Assembly: GCA_034435395.1 (NCBI GenBank)
Contig: DAOTXK010000371.1
Coordinates: 1 to 17,529 of the forward strand
Direction: 5' to 3'
Length of the DNA: 17,529 nt
Origin: DAOTXK01 sp034435395
Lineage (GTDB): Bacteria > Chloroflexota > Anaerolineae > Aggregatilineales > Ch27
In this document: in pieces, positions 6,948 to 14,182 of the stretch
Layout of the letters: every line of letters begins with the position of its first letter
Position numbering within the stretch: position 1 is the first letter of the stretch
Translations under genes and position numbers: made by a program
Notes under the pieces: generated by a model
What the model was told of the DNA's origin: nothing
The model's input: the letters and a program-made list of their open reading frames with translations, nothing else
The model's database searches: none

Positions 6948-6980
6948 GGGGGAAGCAGGGCAGATAGGCCCGCTTCCCCC
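6948..6980 (+). other. intercistronic stem-loop between binding-protein and permease genes
   Basis: GGGGGAAGC at 6948-6956 pairs perfectly with GCTTCCCCC at 6972-6980; inside, after a bulged A, GGGC (6958-6961) pairs with GCCC (6968-6971), leaving a six-base loop. No T-tract follows, so full termination is unlikely. In ABC operons such stems commonly protect the binding-protein mRNA or cause partial stop, giving more binding protein than permease; that role is inferred here. Confidence 0.7.
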
Positions 6981-7008
6981 GCCTGGCTAGGAATGAAGGA
7001 AAAGGCCG

Positions 7009-8400
7009 GTGAGTCAACCACGAAAAAATACACGCAACTGGGCGCCTTTCCTCTTGCTGCTCCCCTCCACCGTTTTCCTGGCGATCTTTTTCGCCTGGCC
7101 GATGGTGCGCTCGCTGGTGCTGGCCTTCCGGGCGGATGACACCATCCTCACCATCCGCGCCGAACCGGCGGCGGACAGCCCGGCGGTCGGCCAGTTGCGG
7201 CAGAGCACCCAGGTCGCCCTGCTGGCCAACCGGGGCGTCCCGGTGGAAGCCCCTGCGGGTGCCCCGGAAGAGGCGGAAGGCGAGGAAACCAGGGGCGAGG
7301 GCTGGTACCTGATTCGCGGCCTGGACCCCAATGGCCAGGCGTTTGAGGGCTGGGTGCCGGAGGGTTACATCCGGGAGGACGAGCCAGCGACCGGAGGCGG
7401 GCCGGTGACCAGCGGGACCGTCCGCCGCCGCGACCGGGAGGTGCGGGCGGAGCCAGGGCCGATCAGCCCGGTTACGACCCAGGTGCTGGAGGGTTCCCCG
7501 GTTGAGATTCTCGATCGGGTCCGCGTCGAAATCTGGTTCCAGCTTCAGGGGACGGACGACCGCGGCCAGACGGTGATGGGCTGGGCCAGCAGCGGCTTCG
7601 TGGACATCATCTCCGCCACCGACAACGGCGTGACCGGCCTGGTCAAGGGCGGCGACGCGGGCGAGTGGACGCTGCGGTTCATTGAGCGTATGGTCAACGA
7701 CCGGGACTTTATGCCGGCGTTGCAGACCACGCTCCTGTTGCTGGGGCTGATCCTGCCCATCCAGTTCCTGCTGGCCTTCATCATGGCGCTGGTGCTGCAA
7801 TCCCGCCTGCGGGGCAATACCTGGTTCCTGTACATCTACTCCATCCCCCTGGCCACCTCAGACCTGGCGGTCGGCATCGTGTGGTCGTCGGTGTTCACCC
7901 AATCCGGCTTCCTGAACAGTCTGCTGCAAGGACTGAGCCTGATCGACCACCCGATTGTGTTCCTCTCCAACGAGACCAAACATTTTATGATCCTGGCGGT
8001 GGTGCTGGCGGAAGTCTGGCGGGCGACCTCCATCGTGATGGTCATCATCGTATCGGGCCTGCAAGCCGTGCCGCAGGATTACCTGGAGGCCGCCGAACTG
8101 TTTGGCGCCGGGCTGTGGCAGCGGGTGCGCCACGTGATCATCCCCCTGCTCAAGCCGAGCCTGCAGGTGGCGCTCATCCTGCGCACCATCCTGGCCTTCC
8201 AGGTCTTTGGGGTGGTGATCGCCATCGCCGGGCGTGGCCTGACCGTGTTGGCCAACGAGACCTATCGCTGGTACGTGGAGTACAGCAACCCCAACGTGGC
8301 CGCCGCCTACGCCGGGTTCATCCTGCTGATCTCGATGGTCACCGCCGTCTTCTACCTGCGTTCGATCCGGACTCAAGAGGAGGCGCTCAGTGGCGGATAA
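7009..8400 (+). CDS. MalF-type ABC permease with inserted tandem SH3-like repeats
   Basis: One of two channel subunits of the importer. The 463-residue length is well above the usual 290-310 for this group. Residues 12-40 form the first membrane helix (WAPFLLLLPSTVFLAIFFAW). An extracytoplasmic insert of about 170 residues follows, in which residues 47-122 (LTIRAEPAADSPAVGQLRQ, then GWYLIRG and EGWVPEGYI) and 137-202 (EVRAEPGPISPVTTQVLEG, then WFQLQG and GWASSGFVDI) each match the bacterial SH3 repeat pattern. Further helices begin near 237 and run to about 450. The cytoplasmic EAA loop is intact (EAAELFGAG...VRHVIIPLLKPS, 360-383), so coupling to the ATPase should be normal. GTG start at 7009 with AAGGA eight bases upstream. 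The next permease overlaps its end by 11 bases. The transporter role is firm; what the SH3 repeats bind is unknown. Confidence 0.93.
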   Translation: MSQPRKNTRNWAPFLLLLPSTVFLAIFFAWPMVRSLVLAFRADDTILTIRAEPAADSPAVGQLRQSTQVALLANRGVPVEAPAGAPEEAEGEETRGEGWYLIRGLDPNGQAFEGWVPEGYIREDEPATGGGPVTSGTVRRRDREVRAEPGPISPVTTQVLEGSPVEILDRVRVEIWFQLQGTDDRGQTVMGWASSGFVDIISATDNGVTGLVKGGDAGEWTLRFIERMVNDRDFMPALQTTLLLLGLILPIQFLLAFIMALVLQSRLRGNTWFLYIYSIPLATSDLAVGIVWSSVFTQSGFLNSLLQGLSLIDHPIVFLSNETKHFMILAVVLAEVWRATSIVMVIIVSGLQAVPQDYLEAAELFGAGLWQRVRHVIIPLLKPSLQVALILRTILAFQVFGVVIAIAGRGLTVLANETYRWYVEYSNPNVAAAYAGFILLISMVTAVFYLRSIRTQEEALSGG

Positions 8401-9262
8401 TGTCGTGCTCCCGATGTCCGAAGAGATGAAGGCCCTGCAACGCCGGGCCATCCGTAGGCGACGGCTCAACCGGGGGCTGACCTACACCCTGGCGTTCCTG
8501 ATCGCGGCCTGGATTTTGCTGCCGGTGTTTTTGATCGCCAACATGGCCTTCAGCACGGTGGCCGCCGTGCGCGCCTTCCCCAAAAGTTTTTTCCCCAACC
8601 CGATCTCGTTTGAGACGATGAATTTTTTTCTGAACTCGCAGGGGGTGCTGGATTCGACGGGGCGCAGCATCGTGGTGGCCCTGATCACCGTGGTCTTCGC
8701 CACGATCATCGCCACCCCGGCGGGTTATGCCATCTCGCGCTATATGTTCCGGGGACGGGATGCCTTCCGGATGGCCATCCTGACGGTGCGCGCCTTCCCC
8801 GTGGTGATTCTGGCGGTGCCGCTGGCGGTGATGTTCATTCAGCTGCGCATGCGTGACCAGCTCTACAGCCTGGCCCTGATGCACACCGCGCTGACGCTGC
8901 CGACCACCATCCTGGTGATGTCCAGCGTGTTCGCCAGCGTGCCGCGCGAACTGGAAGAGGCGGCGCAAGTCTTCGGCAGCACGCCCATCCAGGCGTTCCT
9001 GCGGGTGGTGTTCCCGCTGGCCGCGCCGGGCATCGCCGCCTCGGCGATCTTCACCTTCGTGATGTCCTGGAATGAGGTGTTCGCCGCCGTGATCCTCACC
9101 ATCCGCAACCGCACGCTCCCGGCCCAGGTGTTGACCGTGTTGGGCACGTCGCCGCTGGAATACCGGTTTGCCGGGGGGTTCTTCATGCTGATCCCCTCGC
9201 TGATCTTCATCTTCTTCATCCGCCGCTACCTGTTCAACATGTGGGGTCAGATCACCAAGTGA
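8390..9262 (+). CDS. MalG-type ABC sugar permease
   Basis: Second channel subunit of the importer, 290 residues with about six membrane helices starting at TYTLAFLIAAWILLPVFLIA (31-50). The EAA loop (EEAAQVFGSTPIQAFLRVVFPLAAPG, starting at 189; coupling helix for the ATPase) is well conserved, as is MSWNEVFAAVILT (225-237), typical of MalG-like subunits. The C-terminal FIRRYLFNMWGQITK ends as in the family. The GTG start at 8390 overlaps the upstream permease by 11 bases, with an AGGAGG seven bases before it inside that gene, implying coupled translation and one-to-one stoichiometry. Unlike its partner it carries no extra domain. Confidence 0.93.
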   Translation: MADNVVLPMSEEMKALQRRAIRRRRLNRGLTYTLAFLIAAWILLPVFLIANMAFSTVAAVRAFPKSFFPNPISFETMNFFLNSQGVLDSTGRSIVVALITVVFATIIATPAGYAISRYMFRGRDAFRMAILTVRAFPVVILAVPLAVMFIQLRMRDQLYSLALMHTALTLPTTILVMSSVFASVPRELEEAAQVFGSTPIQAFLRVVFPLAAPGIAASAIFTFVMSWNEVFAAVILTIRNRTLPAQVLTVLGTSPLEYRFAGGFFMLIPSLIFIFFIRRYLFNMWGQITK

Positions 9263-9271
9263 GGCCAGACA

Positions 9272-10366
9272 ATGGCAGACATAGTCATCGAACACGTGAC
9301 TAAAACGTTCGGCAAAGTGGTGGCCGTGAAGGACGTGAGCCTGACCGTCCACGATCAGGAGTTCGTGGTGCTGCTGGGGCCGAGCGGCTGCGGCAAGACC
9401 ACCCTGCTGCGGGCCGTGGCCGGGCTGGGCCTGCCCGACTCCGGCCGGATCGCCATCGGCGACCGCGAGATCACCTACCTGCCGCCGCGCGCGCGGGGCA
9501 TCTCCATGGTCTTCCAGAGCTACGCCATCTTCCCCCACATGACGGTCTATGACAACATCGCCTTCGGCCTCAAGATGCGCCGCACGGACCGGGCCTTGAC
9601 CGACAAACGGGTGCGGGAGGCCGCCGAAATGCTGCACATCGACGAGATGCTGGACCGGTACCCCAGCCAGATGAGCGGCGGGCAACGGCAGCGGGTGGCG
9701 GTGGCCCGGGCCATCGCCGTGCAGACGGAAGTGCTGCTCATGGACGAGCCGCTCAGCAACCTGGATGCCCTGCTGCGCCTGGAGATGCGGGCCGAACTGA
9801 AGCGCCTGCTGGCGGACATCAAGGCCACCACCATCTACGTCACGCACGACCAGATCGAGGCGCTGAGCATGGGCGACCGCATCGCCGTGATGCGGGACGG
9901 CGAAATCCTGCAATGCGACACCCCCACCCGCGTCTATGACATACCCGCCGAACGGTTTGTGGGCGGCTTCATTGGCAACCCGCCCATGAACTTCCTGGAA
10001 GGGCAGGTCCGGCAGGAAAATGGCCGCCTGACCGTGCACGTCGGCGGCTTCCAGCTGATCCCCGCCCCCGTCTACACCGAACCGCTCAAGCGCTACGACG
10101 GCCAGTCCGTGGTCATCGGCATCCGCGCCGAAAACATGGAAGCGCTCAGCCAGCCCGCCGAGGACGCCCTCCAGGTCCGCGTGCTGGTGGTGGAGCCGCT
10201 GGGATCGCAGAACCTGCTGACCATCCAGATTCACGAGGACATCATCAAGCTGGCCACGCACCCGGACTTCCCGGCCCAACCGGACACCGACATCTGGGTG
10301 CGCTTTCCGGCGGATAAGATTCGGTGGATGGATCGGGATACGGGCCAGATCATCCTGCCCGCGTGA
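9272..10366 (+). CDS. sugar ABC transporter ATPase (MalK/UgpC/MsmX type)
   Basis: ATP-hydrolysing subunit of 364 residues, the usual MalK length. Walker A GPSGCGKTT at 36-44, Q-loop Q82 (FQSYAIFPHMTVYDNIAFGL), signature MSGGQRQR at 134-141 (Met in place of the first Leu), Walker B VLLMDE at 154-159, D-loop SNLD 162-165 and switch H192 are all present, so it should be active. From about residue 240 the C-terminal OB-fold regulatory domain follows (GNPPMNFLEG, IGIRAENM, VVEPLGSQNLLTIQI). It begins nine bases after the second permease. Inclusion of a dedicated ATPase makes the cluster a self-sufficient importer, although such ATPases often serve several CUT1 systems. Confidence 0.95.
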   Translation: MADIVIEHVTKTFGKVVAVKDVSLTVHDQEFVVLLGPSGCGKTTLLRAVAGLGLPDSGRIAIGDREITYLPPRARGISMVFQSYAIFPHMTVYDNIAFGLKMRRTDRALTDKRVREAAEMLHIDEMLDRYPSQMSGGQRQRVAVARAIAVQTEVLLMDEPLSNLDALLRLEMRAELKRLLADIKATTIYVTHDQIEALSMGDRIAVMRDGEILQCDTPTRVYDIPAERFVGGFIGNPPMNFLEGQVRQENGRLTVHVGGFQLIPAPVYTEPLKRYDGQSVVIGIRAENMEALSQPAEDALQVRVLVVEPLGSQNLLTIQIHEDIIKLATHPDFPAQPDTDIWVRFPADKIRWMDRDTGQIILPA

Positions 10367-10638
10367 TGCCGCCGGGACGCGACTGGCGGGAGAGGTACCG
10401 CCTCCGGGAGCTGGACCCGACGGCGGGCGTCAAACCGCTTACGCGGCGCTGGCCCTGCTGCTGATGGAGGGCTGACGGCCGCCGATGATCCCCTTCCGGC
10501 AGGAATAATGCCGCCCCGGGGCAGAAAACATCCGTTGACCGGAAAGCCTGTGAAGGCCCAAACAACAATCGCCGGGTGGTAACAACCCGGCGACGTAATA
10601 AGGTTTGATGGTTGGCGGCGGTCAGCCGGCCGCTGACG
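10367..10638. other. intergenic region without a gene
   Basis: The 272 bases between the ATPase and Hsp20 genes hold no supportable coding sequence; short open stretches are broken in every frame. There are several GC-rich inverted repeats: GTCAGC-CGGCC-GCTGAC at 10621-10637, just beyond the Hsp20 stop; CGGCA with TGCCG near 10497-10514; and the terminator described separately. No T-tract-bearing hairpin was seen on the plus strand for the ATPase operon. A degraded gene end is possible but not identifiable. Confidence 0.5.
10560..10593 (-). terminator. intrinsic terminator of the Hsp20 gene
   Basis: On the minus strand TCGCCGGGT (complement of 10593-10585) pairs perfectly with ACCCGGCGA (complement of 10577-10569), nine base pairs with a seven-base loop, followed immediately by the T-rich TTGTTGTTT. 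It lies about 45 bases after the Hsp20 stop codon. Confidence 0.75.
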
Positions 10639-11085
10639 TTATCCCCGCTTGACCGCGATCTGCTTGGGCTGCGCCTCCGGCAGCTTGGGCAGGACGACGG
10701 TCAGCACGCCGTTCTCAAAGCTGGCGTCCACCTTGTCGGTGTCCAGCGTCTGCGGCAGGCGCAGGCTGCGACGGAAGGAGCCACGACGGCGCTCGCGGTA
10801 GTGGTAACGGTCATTTTCTTTCTCGATGGTGTCGCCCATCTCGCCGCTGATGGTGAGCATGTCGTTCTGAAGCTCGACGTTCACGTCATCCGGCGACAGC
10901 CCCGGCAGATCGACGCGGACGGTGATGGAATTGTCGTTTTCGATCACGTCCATGGCCGGGCGCAACAGCGCGACCGTGTCCGTCTCGAAGCGGCCAGGCC
11001 AGTCCCGCCAGAACTCGTCCATCAACTGCTCAAACGGACGGAACACATCAAACACACGGGGTGGATTCCACCGAATCAGGCTCAT
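10639..11085 (-). CDS. Hsp20 / alpha-crystallin small heat-shock protein
   Basis: ATP-independent holdase that binds unfolding proteins under stress; cytoplasmic oligomer. 148 residues from ATG 11085, typical for bacterial Hsp20. The N-terminus MSLIRWNPPRVFDVFRPFEQ is the common aromatic arm. The alpha-crystallin domain spans about 40-138 (PAMDVIENDNSITVRVDLPG, DVNVELQNDMLTISGE, YHYRERRRGSFRRSLRLP) with the signature ASFENGVLTVVLPK, and the short tail (QPKQIAVKRG) carries an I-x-V-like contact motif. The start is set by AGGAGG six bases upstream; the longer frame from 11118 has no such site. It is a single-gene unit, flanked by its terminator. No CIRCE element (TTAGCACTC inverted repeat) was seen upstream. 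It has no obvious link to the sugar genes. Confidence 0.93.
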   Translation of the reverse strand: MSLIRWNPPRVFDVFRPFEQLMDEFWRDWPGRFETDTVALLRPAMDVIENDNSITVRVDLPGLSPDDVNVELQNDMLTISGEMGDTIEKENDRYHYRERRRGSFRRSLRLPQTLDTDKVDASFENGVLTVVLPKLPEAQPKQIAVKRG

Positions 11086-11130
11086 GGCGTACCTCCTAAG
11101 TTCATTCGTCCCGTTCATGGGGTTTCTAGC

Positions 11131-11136
11131 TATAAT
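11131..11136 (+). promoter_or_regulatory. possible -10 box upstream of the flavoprotein relic
   Basis: TATAAT, a perfect -10 hexamer on the plus strand, in the AT-richer 200-base gap between hsp20 and the next plus-strand gene. No good -35 lies 16-18 bases upstream, so this is weak. On the minus strand the same stretch gives ATTATA/TATAGC, which could serve hsp20 instead. The rest of the gap (11137-11285) shows nothing else I can name. Confidence 0.3.
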
Positions 11137-11285
11137 GAAACGACGCCTTTGTATGAATAACGTCGGCGTGATATAAGAACAATGTTAAAACGGCGTCAGG
11201 GCTGTCTAAGAGTCCCGCCCGGCAGACAGGACAGCGGCGACGCGCGCCCGTGCCCGGCGGCTGGGACGTGGGTGGAGGAGCAGCG

Positions 11286-11495
11286 ATGCAGGAACGAGGG
11301 ACCGACATCCTCATTGTCGGCGGCGGGGTCGGCGGTTATGCGGCGGCGCTGACCGCCTGCTGCCTGGAAAAAGACCTCACGCCGCGCCAGGTCCACCAGG
11401 CCGAGTCCCATCTGCGGGACTTCCAGAGGGTGCTGGTCGCGGCGCTCGGTTTTGAGCTGGCATGGCCGGAGTACGCGCGGGTCACGCCCCGCTAA
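11286..11495 (+). pseudogene. internally deleted FAD-dependent oxidoreductase relic
   Basis: The 69-residue frame begins like a flavoprotein: after MQERGTD, the segment ILIVGGGVGGYAAALTACCL is a dinucleotide-binding Rossmann motif (GxGxxG) with the following helix. The next residues would normally be the second strand and several hundred residues of enzyme, but the frame jumps at about residue 28 to KDLTPRQVHQAESHLRDFQR and a short tail, which resembles the C-terminal end of large FAD-dependent oxidoreductases. A good ribosome site (GGAGG) still precedes the ATG by about eight bases. The simplest explanation is an in-frame deletion of the enzyme's middle. It cannot bind FAD or catalyse as it stands. 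It could be a small protein with a new role, which I consider less likely. The frame from GTG 11250 lacks support. Confidence 0.6.
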
Positions 11496-11572
11496 CCCTC
11501 AGCGGAGGGGCGGGGAACCTCTTCCCCCACACCGCGGATGAATTCGCTCACAATCACTACCAGGAGCAGATG

Positions 11573-13561
11573 ATGACTGGCCCAACAATCCCTTCCTTAA
11601 CCGACATCCTCGGCTCGGCGGACCCCGTCGCCGACACGCGCCTCTACGGCGAAGGCCCCGCCGGTCGGCTGCCCCTGACCGGGGACATGCTGCGGCACGA
11701 GCCGAGCGGCCATATCTTCGGCCTGACGCAAGCCGTGGGCATGGGCTGGGACCCGGATGAAATCGGGCGGGACCAGGTCCTGATCCTGAGCACCCACGGC
11801 GGCCTGCGGGCCGAGGACGGAAGCCCGCTGGCGCTCGGTTATCACACCGGGCACTGGGAGGTCAATCTGCTGGTGCGGCGGGCGGCGGCGACCATCCGCG
11901 CCCAGGGGGCGATCCCGTTCGCCGCCTACTGCACCGATCCCTGCGACGGACGCACCCAGGGCACCGAGGGCATGTTCGACAGCCTGCCCTACCGCAACGA
12001 CGCCGCCCAGGTGCTGCGCCGCCTGATTCGCTCCCTGCCGACGCGGGCCGGCGTGCTCGGCGTCGCCACCTGCGACAAGGGACTCCCGGCCATGATGATG
12101 GCCCTGGCGGGCTGCGGCGACCTGCCGGGCGTCCTGGTCCCCGGGGGTGTGACGCTGCCCACCCGCGACGCCGAAGACCTGGGCACCGTGCAGAGCGTCG
12201 GGGCGCGTTTCGCCCACGGCCTGATCAGCCTGGAGTACGCGGCGGAGATGGCCTGCCGGGCCTGCGGCTCGCCGGGCGGGGGTTGCCAGTTCCTGGGGAC
12301 GGCGGCCACGTCGCAGGTGGTGGGGGAGGCGCTGGGCCTGGCCCTGCCGCACAGCGCCCTCTGCCCCTCCGGGGAGCCGATCTGGCTGGATATGGCCCAC
12401 CGGGCGGCGCTGGCCCTGCTGCGGCTGCTCGCCCAGGGAATCCGGGTATCCGATATCCTGACCCCGGCGGCGGTGGAAAACGCCCTGCTGCTGCACGCGG
12501 CCTTCGGCGGCTCCACCAACCTGCTGCTCCACCTCCCGGCCATCGCCCATGCCGCCGGGCTGGAACCGCCCACGGCAGCCGACTGGGACCGGGCCAATCG
12601 CCGCACGCCCCGCCTAGTGGACGTGCTGCCCAACGGCCCGCGCCACCATCCCACCGCTCATGTCTTCATGGCCGGGGGCGTGCCGGAAGTCATGCTCCAT
12701 CTGCGGGACATGGGCCTGCTCAACCTGGACGCCATGACGGCCACCGGCCAGACCCTGGCCGCCAACCTCGACTGGTGGGAGACCAGCCAGCGCCGTCAGC
12801 AGGTCCGCGCCCGGCTGGCCGAGGCAGGCATCAACCCGGACGACGTGATCATGTCCGCCGACCAGGCCCACCGCGCCGGATTGAGCAGCACGCTGGTTTT
12901 CCCGGTGGGCAACCTGGCCCCGGAAGGGTCGGTGGTCAAGGCCACGGCCATCGCTCCCGACATGATCGATGAGGATGGCGTATACCGGCATCGCGGCCCG
13001 GCGCGCCTCTTCACCTCGGAAGAGGCGGCCATCCGGGCCATCAAGGGCCAGACCGAGCCACCCATCCAGCCCGGCGACGTGATCGTGCTGATCGGCAGCG
13101 GGCCGCTGGGCACCGGGATGGAGGAAACGCTGGAGATCACGCTGGCGCTCAAGTTTGTGCCCTGGGGCAAGACCGTGGCGCTGCTGACCGACGGGCGCTT
13201 CTCCGGCGTCTCCACCGGCCCCTGCATCGGCCACATCGGCCCGGAGGCGCTGGCGGGCGGCCCCATCGGCAAGGTGCGCGATGGCGACATCATCGAGATT
13301 GTGATCGACCGGGAGAAGCTGGCGGGGCGGATCAACCTGGTCAGCGTGGACGGGCAGGCCCTGCCGCCGGGAGCCGCCGCCGCCGTGCTGGCCCAGCGCC
13401 CGACCGCTCCCGGCCTGAAACCCCACCCCCGCCTGCCGGACGACACCCGCCTGTGGGCGGCTTTGCAGGCGGCCAGCGGCGGCGCGTGGGCGGGCTGCAT
13501 CTTTGACGTGGACCGGATCGTGGCGGTGATCCAGGCGGGCATAAAGGCCCTGGGCAAATGA
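11573..13561 (+). CDS. D-xylonate dehydratase (YjhG/YagF type, IlvD/Edd family)
   Basis: Dehydrates D-xylonate to 2-keto-3-deoxy-D-xylonate in oxidative pentose catabolism (Weimberg/Dahms-type routes). The 662 residues are close to E. coli YjhG/YagF (about 655), and similarity as I recall it runs end to end: LPLTGDMLRHEPSG, GMGWDPDE, SDPCDGRTQG-like TDPCDGRTQGTEGMFDSLPYRND, GGSTNLLLHLPAIAHAAG, HPTAHVFMAGGVPEVMLHLR, TFPVGN-like VFPVGNLAPEGSV, and GRFSGVSTGPCIGHIGPEALAGGPIGK. The probable iron-sulfur cysteines are C124, C167 (ATCDKG) and C238 (GGGCQFLG). ATG 11573 has GGAG six bases upstream; the ATG at 11570 is too close, and the frame from 11462 adds 37 unrelated residues. Activity on L-arabinonate or other aldonates is possible. 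It is separated from the importer genes by hsp20, and no sugar dehydrogenase lies beside it. Confidence 0.93.
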   Translation: MTGPTIPSLTDILGSADPVADTRLYGEGPAGRLPLTGDMLRHEPSGHIFGLTQAVGMGWDPDEIGRDQVLILSTHGGLRAEDGSPLALGYHTGHWEVNLLVRRAAATIRAQGAIPFAAYCTDPCDGRTQGTEGMFDSLPYRNDAAQVLRRLIRSLPTRAGVLGVATCDKGLPAMMMALAGCGDLPGVLVPGGVTLPTRDAEDLGTVQSVGARFAHGLISLEYAAEMACRACGSPGGGCQFLGTAATSQVVGEALGLALPHSALCPSGEPIWLDMAHRAALALLRLLAQGIRVSDILTPAAVENALLLHAAFGGSTNLLLHLPAIAHAAGLEPPTAADWDRANRRTPRLVDVLPNGPRHHPTAHVFMAGGVPEVMLHLRDMGLLNLDAMTATGQTLAANLDWWETSQRRQQVRARLAEAGINPDDVIMSADQAHRAGLSSTLVFPVGNLAPEGSVVKATAIAPDMIDEDGVYRHRGPARLFTSEEAAIRAIKGQTEPPIQPGDVIVLIGSGPLGTGMEETLEITLALKFVPWGKTVALLTDGRFSGVSTGPCIGHIGPEALAGGPIGKVRDGDIIEIVIDREKLAGRINLVSVDGQALPPGAAAAVLAQRPTAPGLKPHPRLPDDTRLWAALQAASGGAWAGCIFDVDRIVAVIQAGIKALGK

Positions 13562-13585
13562 CCGGCCAGGCCGCGGCTGGCGCGA

Positions 13586-14074
13586 TCAGGCCAGCTTGTA
13601 CCCGATCATCCGCAGGAAGCCCTTCCGCCACTGGACGCCGGACTCGTCCTCGACGCCCCTGCTCTTGAAGCCGTCGATCACACCCAGGATGCCGCGCCCC
13701 TGGGCCGTCTCTGCCACGATGACCTCGGTCGGGTTGGCGGTGGCGCAGAAGATGCGGGCCACCTCCGGCACGTTTTTGATGGCGTTGAGCACGTTGATCG
13801 GGTAGAAGCCCTCCGCCAGAAAGACGATAAAACTGTGCCCGGCGGCCAGGGCCAGCGCGTTTTTTTTGGCCAGCTCGATCATGGCCTCGTCGGTCCCCGT
13901 CCAGCGGACCAGGCACTCGCCGGAGGACTCGCAGAAGGCCAGGCCGAACCTGATGCCCGGCACGGCGGTGACCATCGCCTCGTGAATGTCCTCGACCGTT
14001 TTGATGAAGTGGCTCTGGCCCAGGATGAAGTTCACTGGCTCCGGTTTTTCGATGGCCACGGTGGTCAGTTCCAT
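13586..14074 (-). CDS. adenosine-specific kinase family protein (PF04008)
   Basis: Whole-length match by eye to the small single-domain family named 'adenosine specific kinase', known mainly from archaea, thermophiles and some Chloroflexota. 162 residues is the family size. Recognisable conserved segments: PEPVNFILGQSHFIKTVEDIHE, AVPGIRFGLAFCESSG, RWTGTDEAMIELAKKNA, GHSFIVFL, NVLNAIKNVPEV, IFCATANPTEVIVAET and RGILGVIDG. The name rests on structural and ligand observations; the physiological reaction is poorly established, so treat the function as tentative. GGGGAGGAG lies eight bases before the ATG. It converges on the dehydratase gene with only 24 bases between stops; a GCTGGC/GCCAGC hairpin (13576-13595) spans that junction and could act as a weak shared terminator. 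Confidence 0.88.
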   Translation of the reverse strand: MELTTVAIEKPEPVNFILGQSHFIKTVEDIHEAMVTAVPGIRFGLAFCESSGECLVRWTGTDEAMIELAKKNALALAAGHSFIVFLAEGFYPINVLNAIKNVPEVARIFCATANPTEVIVAETAQGRGILGVIDGFKSRGVEDESGVQWRKGFLRMIGYKLA

Positions 14075-14182
14075 GATGGTTTCTCCTCCCCAAACAGCGC
14101 TCGGCGCTCAGCCCTCCGCTCACTCACGCATGCCCTCTTGCTGAGGTCGCAGGCCACACCAATGATCCGTCGCGGCCAGACG
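14075..14182. other. short intergenic stretch with an echo of the argJ end
   Basis: No gene. The bases at about 14140-14160 (GCTGAGGTCGCAGG, then CCACACC) repeat the 3' end of argJ on the same strand (14929-14950) with one base missing. In argJ this encodes VWTCDLS, the last conserved segment before the end. The match is short and might be chance or a scrap of an old duplication. The rest is unremarkable apart from a run of CGCTC-like direct repeats near 14097-14125. Confidence 0.3.

Noticed and set aside
5794..7800. Very long open frame on the minus strand across the binding-protein and permease genes (and a similar one at 8387-10279)
   Set aside because: These are antisense shadows in GC-rich DNA; composition is His/Gln/Gly/Arg-rich with no known domain, while the plus-strand frames have clear families and ribosome sites.
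10367..10480. Possible decayed gene end (AYAALALLLMEG-like reading) after the ATPase gene
   Set aside because: Frames are broken, the similarity is too short to name, and no ribosome site or domain is visible.
11541..11554. Minus-strand ATTGTGAGCGAAT resembling the left half of the E. coli lac operator, upstream of the dehydratase gene
   Set aside because: Only one half-site is present, the other half is not symmetric, and it does not resemble the palindromes at the local lacI gene; most likely chance.
13576..13595. GCTGGC/GCCAGC hairpin as a bidirectional terminator between the dehydratase and PF04008 genes
   Set aside because: Only six base pairs with an eight-base loop, no T-tract on either side, and it overlaps the PF04008 stop codon; kept only as a remark.
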